From NCBI GenBank assembly GCA_038246785.1, contig JBBRVP010000040.1, positions 1 to 33,583 of the forward strand: a stretch of 33,583 nt of DNA, given 5' to 3'. Positions 7,687 to 15,695 of the stretch are shown here, one piece after another. The position numbers and the translations under genes are program-made. Origin of the DNA: JBBRVP01 sp038246785. GTDB taxonomy: Bacteria; Actinomycetota; Actinomycetes; Jiangellales; Jiangellaceae. Each line of letters starts with the position of its first letter. Position 1 is the stretch's first letter. The notes under the pieces were generated by a model, which saw only the letters and a list, made by a program, of their open reading frames with translations, made no database searches and had not been told where the DNA came from.

Positions 7687-10302
7687 TCAGGCCGCGCCGA
7701 CCGCCAGGAACGACCACGCGGTGGACGTCGCCAGCGGGACGCCGGTGGCCGCGGTGCGAGCGGCCAGCAGCGCGCCGGCGAGGTCTGCGCCCGCGGCGAG
7801 CTGCTCGTGCACGACGAGCGACAGGCCGACGGTCGCCGCGTCGTCTACGGGCTCGACGGCGGCGAGCACGCCGGCCGTACCCGCGGCCATGACAGCCGTG
7901 GTGAAGCCCAGCACGTCGTCGTGGCCGGCGAATCCCTCGGCCGCGGTCTCGCACGAGGTGAGCAGAAAGCGGTACGGCGAGCGGTGCAGCCGCTCCAGGT
8001 CGAACGCGGTGAGCGGCCCGTCGTCGAGCTCCAGCGTCGAGAACATCGGGTTGTCGTCGCGGAACGTGCCGTGCGCGGCGACGTGTCCGAGCCACGCGCC
8101 GTCGAGTGCTGCGAGCACGTCGGTTGCGGTCGCGGCGCCGTCGCGGAGTACTGTCGCGTCGGGATTCCGCGCGGCCAGCGCGGGGACCTCCCCGCCGCCG
8201 GATGCGAGGTGAGGTCCGCCGACGAGCACGGTGCGACGGGTGGTCGGCGGCCGCCGCCGGGCGGCGTGCAGCCACGCCGTGGCCGACGGCGACACGGCAG
8301 TCGAGCGGGCGCGCAGCGACGGCAAGGCGGCCCACGGCAGCCCACGCAACCGCGCCGGCGGCACCACGACCACCGGCCCGTCGCCCAGCGCGCGGAGCGC
8401 CGGCGCCAGGACCGCCGACTCGAGCTCGTGCAGCGCTTCGTCGAGGGCCGGCTGCAGCAGCGCCGCCGTGGCTGCCCCCGACCTTGCCCCGGCGCGCAGG
8501 AGGAAGCGCACCTGCTCGGTCAGGGCGGCGGCTTCGGCGAGCCGGCCGCCGTGAAAGCGACGCACGCCGCGCTGCCCGAGGACGAGCAGGTGCAGGTGAC
8601 CGTCGATGCCGACCAGGGAGAGCAGCCGACGCGCACCGAGTGCCTCCTGCAGCCGCTGCAGGTCCTCCAGCGAGTGCGTCGTCCCGCTCCCGCTGGACTG
8701 CCGGGCGGATCGGGCCACGCGCTGCTCGAGCGCGCGCACACCGTGCAGGAGCTCGGTCGTCGGCGCACCCTCCGCCCGCGCCGCGGCGAGCGCGGTCGCC
8801 GCCGCGCGCAGGGCCGCGCGGTCCGCCGCACCCGGGCTGCGGGTGCCGACGGAGTCCGGTACGATGCGCAGCGCGACCGCCCGCGCGCGTTCGCTGACCA
8901 GCAGGAGGGATCGCGGGTCGTCCACGGTCGCCCTGACCGCCAGCTGGGCGAGCTCCTCGACGAGGCGCCCGGAGCGGGCCCGCAGCTCACTCGCACCCAG
9001 GGTGGCGAGGTGGGTGTCCAGGACGGTGAAGCCACGGCGCGCCGCCCTGCGCACGCTCGCGGGGTCGACGTCCAGGTCCGCCCTGGTGGCCGCGGCCACC
9101 GCGGCGCTGAGCCGCATGGGAGCGGCGCCACGCCGGCCCAGCCGCTCTGCCTCGCGCAAGTGCCGGCGAGCCGCGTCGGGCCGGCGCAGGTCGATGGCAC
9201 ACCTGCCGGCGGCGAGGTGTGCCGTCACCGCGTCGGGCATCCGGCGGCTGGTCATCTCCGTTGCCGTTGCCGTCAGGTGCTCGAGCATCGTGGGCGTGGC
9301 GCCACGTAGCTGCCGGCGAGCCTCCTCCCCTCGCAACGCCAGCAAGAGGGACGTGTCCGAGGCCGGGTCGACGAGCCGGGCCGCCTGTCTGGACCATCGC
9401 ACGGCCAGCGGATAGTCGCCGACGGCGGTCGCTGCCTCCACTCCGCGCACGATCACTTTGACGGCCTCCAGCGGGCTCGCAGTGCGGTCGGTGGAGGCCA
9501 ACGCCGCGGTCGCCGCCGCGACCGCTTCCTCCGGCAGTCCGGCGCGAAGCAGGACGGCGCACTCGTCGGCGACCAGATCAAGCGGCACCGCGTGCAGCGC
9601 GGCGTAGGCCTGACGTGCCTCGTCGAGCAGGCGCAGCGCCTCGGGGAAACGTCCCGCGATCGAGGCGACGACGGCCTTGTCGTGCGTCGTCATCGCCGCC
9701 GCCAGCGCCTGGCCCAGGTCGTCGTACAGCGTGGCCGCCGCATCGAGGTCATGCGTCGCCTGGTCCAGCCGACCCTGGGCGGCGTACGCCTCACCACGAT
9801 TGGTGAGGGCATGGGCCTCCCAGAGCCGGTCTCCGTCCCGCCGGAACGCTCGCAGCGCGTGCGTGAGTGCGCCGAGCCCCTCGTCCATCCGGGCGAGTCG
9901 CACGAGCACCGCGCCCCGCCGGAACTCGATGCGCGCTGCGTCGAGGCCCGTGCTGGTGCTCTCGGCCTGCGCGAGGGCGTCCAAGCCTTCCCGCACGCGG
10001 CCCGCCACCACGAGCGTGGCCGCCAGCGAGGCGCGGCAGTCCGACGTGCGGCGGCGGTCGCCTGTGTGTTCGGCGAACCGCACGGCTTGGCGCAAGGCTC
10101 GCAGCGCTCCACGCGCGTCCCCGAGGTCACGTCGGGAGAGCCCGAGCGCCTGCGCGGCGAAGGATCGGATCAGCGGATCCCGGCTGCGGGTCAGAACGCG
10201 GCTCGCCTCTACCCGGACCGCGACCGGATCTCCGGTGGCGCGCCTGACCAGGTCGGCTGCAGCGAAGGCGCCGGGCCCTTCAATCTGGCCACGGACGGGC
10301 AT
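7687..10302 (-). CDS. TPR-CHAT caspase-like protease (CHAT1)
   Basis: An 871-residue protein with a long helical N-terminal region of TPR-like repeats (about 45-430, for example ALGLSRRDLGDARGALRAL and LTNRGEAYAAQGRLDQAT), a helical linker, and a C-terminal CHAT domain (about 600-871). CHAT domains are caspase-clan cysteine proteases. The dyad is intact: His744 in VAAHGTF and Cys784 in LLTSCETA, 40 residues apart. PARLRGLPWAALP is a typical CHAT-core segment. TPR arrays generally act as sensors or scaffolds that control CHAT activity. No signal peptide or membrane segment is visible, so it is cytosolic. It is divergent from an S8 protease (10359) across 56 bp, and a paralogous pair follows immediately. 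ATG 10302 is chosen because a TAGCAT -10 box ends 7 nt upstream and the resulting N-terminus matches CHAT2 in length. Confidence 0.9.
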   Translation of the reverse strand: MPVRGQIEGPGAFAAADLVRRATGDPVAVRVEASRVLTRSRDPLIRSFAAQALGLSRRDLGDARGALRALRQAVRFAEHTGDRRRTSDCRASLAATLVVAGRVREGLDALAQAESTSTGLDAARIEFRRGAVLVRLARMDEGLGALTHALRAFRRDGDRLWEAHALTNRGEAYAAQGRLDQATHDLDAAATLYDDLGQALAAAMTTHDKAVVASIAGRFPEALRLLDEARQAYAALHAVPLDLVADECAVLLRAGLPEEAVAAATAALASTDRTASPLEAVKVIVRGVEAATAVGDYPLAVRWSRQAARLVDPASDTSLLLALRGEEARRQLRGATPTMLEHLTATATEMTSRRMPDAVTAHLAAGRCAIDLRRPDAARRHLREAERLGRRGAAPMRLSAAVAAATRADLDVDPASVRRAARRGFTVLDTHLATLGASELRARSGRLVEELAQLAVRATVDDPRSLLLVSERARAVALRIVPDSVGTRSPGAADRAALRAAATALAAARAEGAPTTELLHGVRALEQRVARSARQSSGSGTTHSLEDLQRLQEALGARRLLSLVGIDGHLHLLVLGQRGVRRFHGGRLAEAAALTEQVRFLLRAGARSGAATAALLQPALDEALHELESAVLAPALRALGDGPVVVVPPARLRGLPWAALPSLRARSTAVSPSATAWLHAARRRPPTTRRTVLVGGPHLASGGGEVPALAARNPDATVLRDGAATATDVLAALDGAWLGHVAAHGTFRDDNPMFSTLELDDGPLTAFDLERLHRSPYRFLLTSCETAAEGFAGHDDVLGFTTAVMAAGTAGVLAAVEPVDDAATVGLSLVVHEQLAAGADLAGALLAARTAATGVPLATSTAWSFLAVGAA

Positions 10303-10309
10303 GGGGTGG

Positions 10310-10315
10310 ATGCTA
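10310..10315 (-). promoter_or_regulatory. -10 box (TAGCAT), leaderless start of CHAT1
   Basis: On the minus strand TAGCAT is followed by 7 nt (CCACCCC) and then ATG 10302. There is no Shine-Dalgarno before this ATG, whereas the divergent S8 gene has GGGAGG 6 nt before its ATG 10359. The two halves of the divergon thus appear to initiate translation differently. Confidence 0.5.
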
Positions 10316-10358
10316 AGCGCGATCAGCTGAACGCGGCGCGGAGGGACGGGAGGCTGCC

Positions 10359-11762
10359 ATGGTGTCGGACGGAGATGACCAGCAGCGTCACCCGAGTGGC
10401 GACGACGAGCCTCCACCCGAGGTTCAGGCCGCGGTTCAGGCCGCGCAGATCGCGCTCATCAGGTCGACGAGGAGGGAGGTCGTGCTGGCCGGTCTCGAGG
10501 ACGAGGCCGACGAGGTGGACGGCAGCGCTGGGTTCGCGTACATGTACCGCCCTGGCCACCTGCTGACTCGCGACCGGGACCTGTCGAGGGTGCGGGCGAG
10601 TCTGGAGTCCCGAGACGTGAGCCATCAGCTCCCGCCGCGAGCCGACCCGAGCACCGGGTCACCGGTCCACCACGCCGGTGTCAGTGTCGTCCGCGTCACC
10701 GATGACCGCAGCCAGATGCGGGTGCCGCCGCTGATGCGGGAGCTCGACGACGAGTTCGGCCCCGGCGTGGTGACGCCCCACCATGTGCTGTGGCTGGCCG
10801 GTCCCGTCACCCCGGCGGTCGAGCCGGCACCGGTGCCGCCTGGGTCCGCCTGCGTGCCCCCCCTCCGGGAGTCCGGCGGCGCCGACGTCCACGTCGTCGT
10901 CGTCGACACCGGCTTCGTCAAGGAGGGCTGGGAGCAGCGCTGGCTCAAGGACGTCGTCGCGTCAGCGCAGGACGTCGAGATGCCGCGGCAGGTGCGCGTC
11001 CAGCCCGACGGCAGCGTGATCCTCGACGCGGCCGATCCGCACATCGACCCGTACGTCGGTCACGGCACGTTCGCCTCGGGCGTCGTCCGCGCGATCGCGC
11101 CGCAATGCCGGCTCACGGTGCTGCGGATGACGCTCGACCTCACCGATCTCGGCCACGGCCCGGTTCCGCTCTACAGCGGGGGCGTCGTCGACGAGACGAC
11201 CGTGGTGTCGCAGCTGACGCGCGCGTTCGGCCTCGCGCCGGATGTCATCAGCCTGCAGGCCGGCTGCTACACCCGCGGCAACATCCCACCACTGGCCTTC
11301 GAGCCCGTCGAAGGTCTGATGGCGAAGACCAAGGGGGTCGCGCTCGTCTGCTCGGCCGGCAACGACATGACGACGCACCCGCTGTGGCCGGGCGCCTTTC
11401 CGTGGGCGGTGTCGGTGGGCGCGCTCGACTCTGTGTTCCGGGGACGGGCCTGGTACAGCAACCGCGGTGGCTGGGTGGACGTCTACTGCCCAGGCACCGA
11501 CCTGGTCAACGCCTTCGCCGGCACCGCGCACGAGCCGGTGACCTACATGTACGCCGAGCCGCGCCCGCCCGGCATCGGCGCGGTGCGCGAGTTCCGCGGG
11601 TTGGCACGCTGGAGCGGCACGTCGTTCTCGGCGCCGTACTTCGCCGGCCTCGTCGCGGAGCGCACCGCCAAGCGTGACGTCAACGCCCGCCTGGCGGCCG
11701 AAGAGCTGCTGCGCAAGGCGCGGGGGTCCGCCATCGACGGCGTCGGCCCTGCCCTGACCTGA
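10359..11762 (+). CDS. Subtilisin-like serine protease, cytosolic type (S8-1)
   Basis: A 467-residue peptidase S8 (subtilase) with all catalytic residues: Asp183 in VVVDTGF, His235 in GHGTFASG, oxyanion Asn335 in CSAGND, and Ser422 in SGTSFSAPYFAG. It starts with a charged, hydrophilic segment and has no signal peptide or transmembrane helix, so it is probably cytosolic, unlike most subtilases. Residues about 58-150 form a pre-catalytic region shared with S8-2 (AYMYRPGHLL, and EFGPGVVTPHH at 132-142) that I do not recognise as a standard I9 prodomain. ATG 10359 has GGGAGG 6 nt upstream. It is divergent from CHAT1, and its stop lies 2 bp from the CHAT2 stop (tail to tail). A partnership with CHAT1 in a protease cascade is inferred from context only. 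Confidence 0.9.
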   Translation: MVSDGDDQQRHPSGDDEPPPEVQAAVQAAQIALIRSTRREVVLAGLEDEADEVDGSAGFAYMYRPGHLLTRDRDLSRVRASLESRDVSHQLPPRADPSTGSPVHHAGVSVVRVTDDRSQMRVPPLMRELDDEFGPGVVTPHHVLWLAGPVTPAVEPAPVPPGSACVPPLRESGGADVHVVVVDTGFVKEGWEQRWLKDVVASAQDVEMPRQVRVQPDGSVILDAADPHIDPYVGHGTFASGVVRAIAPQCRLTVLRMTLDLTDLGHGPVPLYSGGVVDETTVVSQLTRAFGLAPDVISLQAGCYTRGNIPPLAFEPVEGLMAKTKGVALVCSAGNDMTTHPLWPGAFPWAVSVGALDSVFRGRAWYSNRGGWVDVYCPGTDLVNAFAGTAHEPVTYMYAEPRPPGIGAVREFRGLARWSGTSFSAPYFAGLVAERTAKRDVNARLAAEELLRKARGSAIDGVGPALT

Positions 11763-11764
11763 TC

Positions 11765-14422
11765 TCAGGCCGCGCCGAGGGCGAGGAACGCGTACGCCGT
11801 CCCGACGTCGACCGGCTCGACGGCGACGGCCGACGCGGCGCGCAGCGCCTCGGCCAGATCGTCGCCGTGCACCAGCCGCTCGTGCACCCGCACCGACAGC
11901 CGGGCGGTGGCGGCGTCGTTGACCGGCACCACGCTGGCCAGCACGCCCGCCGTACCCGTGGCCAGCAGCGCACTCGTCAGCCCGAGCAGTTCGTCGGCGC
12001 CGGTGGGGGAGCCGACAGCGGACTCGCAGGCCGACAGCACGAGCCGGTACGGCGCGCGGCGAAGGCGTTCGAGGTCGTAGACGGTTAGCGGCCCATCGGC
12101 GAGCTCGAGCGCGCTGAGCAGCGGGTTGTCGCCGCGGAACGTGCCGTGCGCCGCGATGTGGCCCAGCCAGGCGCCGTCGAGGCCGTGCAGCACAGCGTCG
12201 GCGCGGGCGTCCTCGCCGGTCAGCACCGTGGCGCTGCTGCCGTGCAGGCGGCCGAGCGCCGCGACCTCGGCGGTGGCGTGCTCGAGCCTGGGCGCCCCAA
12301 CGAGGGTGACCCGGCGCCGGCGCGGAGGCGTGATCTCGTGCGCGCGCAGCCACGAGCTCACCGACGGCGCCACCGACACCGCGCGGTGGCGCAGCGCCGG
12401 CAGGGCGTCCCACGGCAGCGCGTGCAGCCGGGCCGGTGGGACGACGACGACGGGGTCGTCGCCGAGCATCCGTACGGCGCCGCCGAGCGTGAGGCGTTCG
12501 AGTGCCTCGAGGTCGGCGTGCAGGGCGTCGAGCATGTACGGGGCGGCCGCGCCTCCGGCGGCCACGGTGCGTAGCGCGAAGCGGGCGTGCTCGGTCGTCT
12601 CGCGGACGCCGGGGAGCGTTCCCGCGGAGACGCGCCGGACCCGCCCGCGCCGCGCTACGACGACCTCGAAGCGGTTGTGGACGCCGACGACGGAGACGAG
12701 CGTCCGCTCGCCGAGTGCGTCCAGCATGGCAGGGATGTCGAGGCGTACGGCAGGTCCGGTGCGCCGGCGCCCTGGCCGGGTCAGCGACCGCTGCCGGATG
12801 CGCTCCTCGAGCTCCCGGCGTTCGCGCTGCGGCGCACCTGTCCGCGTGGCGGCGACCGCTGCCTCGCGCTGTTCCGCAACCAGGCGGCGCAGCGCGGTGA
12901 GGTCGGCCGCGAGCTCGCGGTCCTCCTCCGCCTCGCTCCGCGCGGCCGGGAGGCTCAGCACGCTCGCCCGCCAGCGCTCGGTCCAGCGCAGCAGGTCGCG
13001 GGCAGGCCCGTGCGTCGCGGCGTGCTCGACGGCCAGCCCGGCCAGTTCGGCGCCGTGGCGGGTCGCGTGCGCCCTCAGCTCGGTGGCGCCGAGCGACGCG
13101 CGGTGCTCGTCGAGCAGGGTGAGCCCCCGCTCCGCGGCGCGGAACAGCTGGCCGTGCTCGCCACGCGACTCGGCCAGCAGCGCGCGGCCGAGCTCGGCGT
13201 GCGAACGCTGCAGCGGCGGGGCCGTCCGCGCCCGCCGGACGAGCTGCTCCATGTGTCGCTTCGCGGTGTCGGCGTCGCCGACGGCCAAGGCCGTCCGTAG
13301 GGCGAAGAGCCGGGCGTTGGACTCCTCGGGTGTACGCCACTGCGACATCTCCACCGCAAGCTCGTCGGCCTGGCGAGCGAGGACCCGGCCGCGTCGACCC
13401 GAAGCCCAGCGCGCCCGAAGCTCGACGAGGCGTGCGGCGCGTGACCAGTGGTCTGAGCCGGCGTGCGCGAATGATCGACGCGCCCGGCGCGCGTGTTGGC
13501 GGGCTGCCGTCGGATCGCCGTCCGCCAACGAGGCTTCTGCGGCCAGCAGGCTGACGTTGGCCAGGTGCAGGTCCGGCTGAGCACGCGCGCTCCTGAGATA
13601 CCGCTCGACACCCGCGCGCGCCTCGGACACCATGCCCGCGTCGAGCAGCGCCTGCGCCCGGTCCGAGACCAGTTCCGAAGGCACTGCCCCCGTGGCCAGG
13701 TAGCGGGCTTCCACCTCGCCGTATGCGGCAAGAGCTTGGGGGAGGGCGCCCCGGCGCGCTGCGAGGTTGGCCATGTTGTGCCAGCGAAGCGCGGCTTCCT
13801 GCAACTGTCCTGCTGACTCCAGAATGGAAGCGGCCTGGCTCAAGCCCTTCTCAGCGCGTGTGACGTCCCCCGCCTGCAGGTGGGCGAAGGCGCGGTTGCC
13901 GACCGCTCGGGCCAGCCAGACGGCGTCGTCGGACCTGCGCAGCACTGGGATGCAGCGACGAGACACCGCTACCGCGTCCGCGAATGACCCGACCTCGATG
14001 AGCACCCCGCCGAGCCGGACGTCGATCCGTGCCCGGGTCTGTCCCCCGCGGGCCAGGGCGAGCGCTTCCTCGAGAACCTTGATCGCCTCCTGCGACCGGC
14101 CGCGAAGGTGCAAGGTTGTGGCCCACGATGCGCGAGCGTCGGCTGCGCGTTCGCGATCACCGCTGGCGTCCCCCTCGCGGACCGATCGGCGCAGAACTCG
14201 CGCAGCGCCTGGGTAGTCCCCCAGCTCTCTCAGCGCGATCCCCCAAGCCTGCAGAAGCACGGATCGCGTCGCAGCGCCTCGAGCCGTCGTCAGGCGCTGC
14301 GGAAGGACGAGCGCTGCGATTCGGGGTTGCGACATGGCCAAGAGCAGTGGGTCCTGACTCGTCGCATCGAGACTGTCCCCTGCCGCGATCACAGCCGCGA
14401 TGGTAGACATCTCAGAGTTCAC
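11765..14422 (-). CDS. TPR-CHAT caspase-like protease (CHAT2)
   Basis: An 885-residue paralogue of CHAT1. TPR-like helices occupy about 55-440 (for example WGIALRELGDYPGAARVLRR and FAHLQAGDVTRAEKGLSQA). A charged helical stretch of possible coiled-coil character lies around 520-590 (EEDRELAADLTALRRLVAEQ). The C-terminal CHAT domain has His759 (IAAHGTF) and Cys799 (LSACESA), the same 40-residue spacing as CHAT1, and both proteins end in similar peptides (AFLALGAA and SFLAVGAA). The CHAT domains are clearly more alike than the TPR parts, as expected if the sensors diverged. The GTG start at 14422 has AGGAG 9 nt upstream; ATG 14410 is the alternative. Only 23 bp separate this start from S8-2. 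No secretion signal is visible. Confidence 0.88.
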   Translation of the reverse strand: MNSEMSTIAAVIAAGDSLDATSQDPLLLAMSQPRIAALVLPQRLTTARGAATRSVLLQAWGIALRELGDYPGAARVLRRSVREGDASGDRERAADARASWATTLHLRGRSQEAIKVLEEALALARGGQTRARIDVRLGGVLIEVGSFADAVAVSRRCIPVLRRSDDAVWLARAVGNRAFAHLQAGDVTRAEKGLSQAASILESAGQLQEAALRWHNMANLAARRGALPQALAAYGEVEARYLATGAVPSELVSDRAQALLDAGMVSEARAGVERYLRSARAQPDLHLANVSLLAAEASLADGDPTAARQHARRARRSFAHAGSDHWSRAARLVELRARWASGRRGRVLARQADELAVEMSQWRTPEESNARLFALRTALAVGDADTAKRHMEQLVRRARTAPPLQRSHAELGRALLAESRGEHGQLFRAAERGLTLLDEHRASLGATELRAHATRHGAELAGLAVEHAATHGPARDLLRWTERWRASVLSLPAARSEAEEDRELAADLTALRRLVAEQREAAVAATRTGAPQRERRELEERIRQRSLTRPGRRRTGPAVRLDIPAMLDALGERTLVSVVGVHNRFEVVVARRGRVRRVSAGTLPGVRETTEHARFALRTVAAGGAAAPYMLDALHADLEALERLTLGGAVRMLGDDPVVVVPPARLHALPWDALPALRHRAVSVAPSVSSWLRAHEITPPRRRRVTLVGAPRLEHATAEVAALGRLHGSSATVLTGEDARADAVLHGLDGAWLGHIAAHGTFRGDNPLLSALELADGPLTVYDLERLRRAPYRLVLSACESAVGSPTGADELLGLTSALLATGTAGVLASVVPVNDAATARLSVRVHERLVHGDDLAEALRAASAVAVEPVDVGTAYAFLALGAA

Positions 14423-14445
14423 GACCCGCGACTCCTGGGGGCCTC

Positions 14446-15630
14446 ATGTCGCACGCAGCGGAACTCGGTCGGCAGATCGACTGGATCAAGCAGGCACAAG
14501 CGGTGGGCGGGCGGCAGGTGGGAGTGTGGCCCGACGCTTGGCAGCGCTCGCGGCGGTTCGACTTCCTCTACCGTCCAGAACGGCTGCTGGTGCTGGAGCC
14601 GGACGTGGGGCGGGTCGCTCCACGCGTGCCGGGCTTCCGGACCATCGGTTCCGCCGGTCGGGGCGTCGTCGAGGCTGAGGCGGCTGACCACGCTGACCTA
14701 CCGACGATCCTCGAGCAGCTGGTCGGCGAGTTCGGTCCCGTCGTCTCGCCCGTGCACTATGCCCACGTCAGCCCGGCTGGCTTCTGCCCCGCGGACGATC
14801 CGCAGGAGTACGACGGACAGCGCAAACCCTGGCCGCTGGCCATGGGTGGGGGCGACGGCCACGGCGTCCGCGTCGGCATCATCGACACCGGGCTGCTCCA
14901 CCACCAGGAGGCCAACACCTGGATCGACGGCGTCAAGGGCGACTGGGACAACCCCGACGAGGTCCCCAACGACGGCTACATCGACTACTACGCCGGCCAC
15001 GGAACGTTCTGCGCCGGCGTCGTGCGGGCGATGGCACCCAAGGCCAGAGTCCAGGTCGAGGACGTCCTGCATCTCGGGGGGGTCGCCGACGAGGCGGAGA
15101 TCGGGCGGCAGGTCCACCAGGCCCTCGACCGCGAGCCGGCGATCATCAGCATGTCGGCGGGCATGACCACGCTGGGCGGCCGCGGCTCGCTGGTCTTCGA
15201 GAGAGTCCGCGAGCGTGTCGAGGAGCAGGACGTCCTCGTCGTCGCCGCCGCCGGCAACGACGACAGCGCCGACGAGTCGTTCTGGCCAGCGGCGTTCGAC
15301 TGGGTACGCGGCGTGGGGGCGACCGACGAGGCGGGGACGACGCGGGCGCCGTTCTCCAACTACGGCGACTGGGTCGACGTCTACGCCCCCGGGGTCAACC
15401 ACATCAACGCCTACGCCCACGGCCCCTACAAGCCGATGGCCCACCCTGACGAGCTCCGCCACTTCCACGGGATCGCGAAGTGGTCGGGCACGTCGTTCTC
15501 CACCCCGCTCGTCGCCGGCCTCGTGGCGCGGCGGATGTCGCACACCGGTGAGAGTGCCCACGAAGCCTACGAGGCGCTGGTGTCCGAGGCGCACCACCGA
15601 ATCGAGGACAAGCCGGTCCTCATGCCCTGA
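14446..15630 (+). CDS. Subtilisin-like serine protease, cytosolic type (S8-2)
   Basis: A 394-residue peptidase S8 with a complete catalytic set: Asp147 (VGIIDTGL), His185 (AGHGTFCAG), Asn271 (AAAGNDD), Ser350 (SGTSFSTPLVAG). There is no signal peptide or membrane anchor. The N-terminal region shares landmarks with S8-1: FLYRPERLL at 40-48 and EFGPVVSPVHY at 95-105. The catalytic domain is more compact than S8-1 (38 against 52 residues between Asp and His). It is divergent from CHAT2 with 23 bp between start codons, so promoters must lie inside the opposite gene's 5' end or overlap. It converges on the MFS gene 50 bp downstream. Together with CHAT2 it repeats the CHAT1/S8-1 layout exactly. Its substrate is unknown; the partner CHAT protein, a cellular effector or itself are all possible. 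Confidence 0.9.
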   Translation: MSHAAELGRQIDWIKQAQAVGGRQVGVWPDAWQRSRRFDFLYRPERLLVLEPDVGRVAPRVPGFRTIGSAGRGVVEAEAADHADLPTILEQLVGEFGPVVSPVHYAHVSPAGFCPADDPQEYDGQRKPWPLAMGGGDGHGVRVGIIDTGLLHHQEANTWIDGVKGDWDNPDEVPNDGYIDYYAGHGTFCAGVVRAMAPKARVQVEDVLHLGGVADEAEIGRQVHQALDREPAIISMSAGMTTLGGRGSLVFERVRERVEEQDVLVVAAAGNDDSADESFWPAAFDWVRGVGATDEAGTTRAPFSNYGDWVDVYAPGVNHINAYAHGPYKPMAHPDELRHFHGIAKWSGTSFSTPLVAGLVARRMSHTGESAHEAYEALVSEAHHRIEDKPVLMP

Positions 15631-15665
15631 GCAGGCCCACCCGAGCACGCCGACCGCGAGCAGCC

Positions 15666-15695
15666 GCCGACCTCACTCGATCAGGTGGGGTCGGC
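15666..15695. terminator. Hairpin between convergent S8-2 and MFS genes
   Basis: An 11-bp stem (GCCGACCTCAC at 15666-15676 with GTGGGGTCGGC at 15685-15695, one G-T pair) closes an 8-nt loop that contains the MFS stop codon (15681-15683). There is no T-tract on either side, as is common in GC-rich actinobacteria. It is placed where a bidirectional terminator is expected. Confidence 0.45.

Noticed and set aside
5994..7892. 632-codon Ser/Arg/Ala-rich open frame on the plus strand
   Set aside because: Pure shadow of the helicase-associated gene; codon positions show the coding bias on the other strand.
10962..13340. 792-codon Arg/Ala-rich frame on the minus strand
   Set aside because: It overlaps S8-1 antisense and CHAT2 in another frame; composition is typical of off-frame GC-rich DNA.
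7687..15630. CRISPR association of the TPR-CHAT proteins (type III-E-like)
   Set aside because: No regularly spaced repeats, cas genes or gRAMP-like protein are in the window.
7655..15680. Mobile element carrying the protease block
   Set aside because: No transposase, integrase, terminal inverted repeats or target duplications were found at the block edges.
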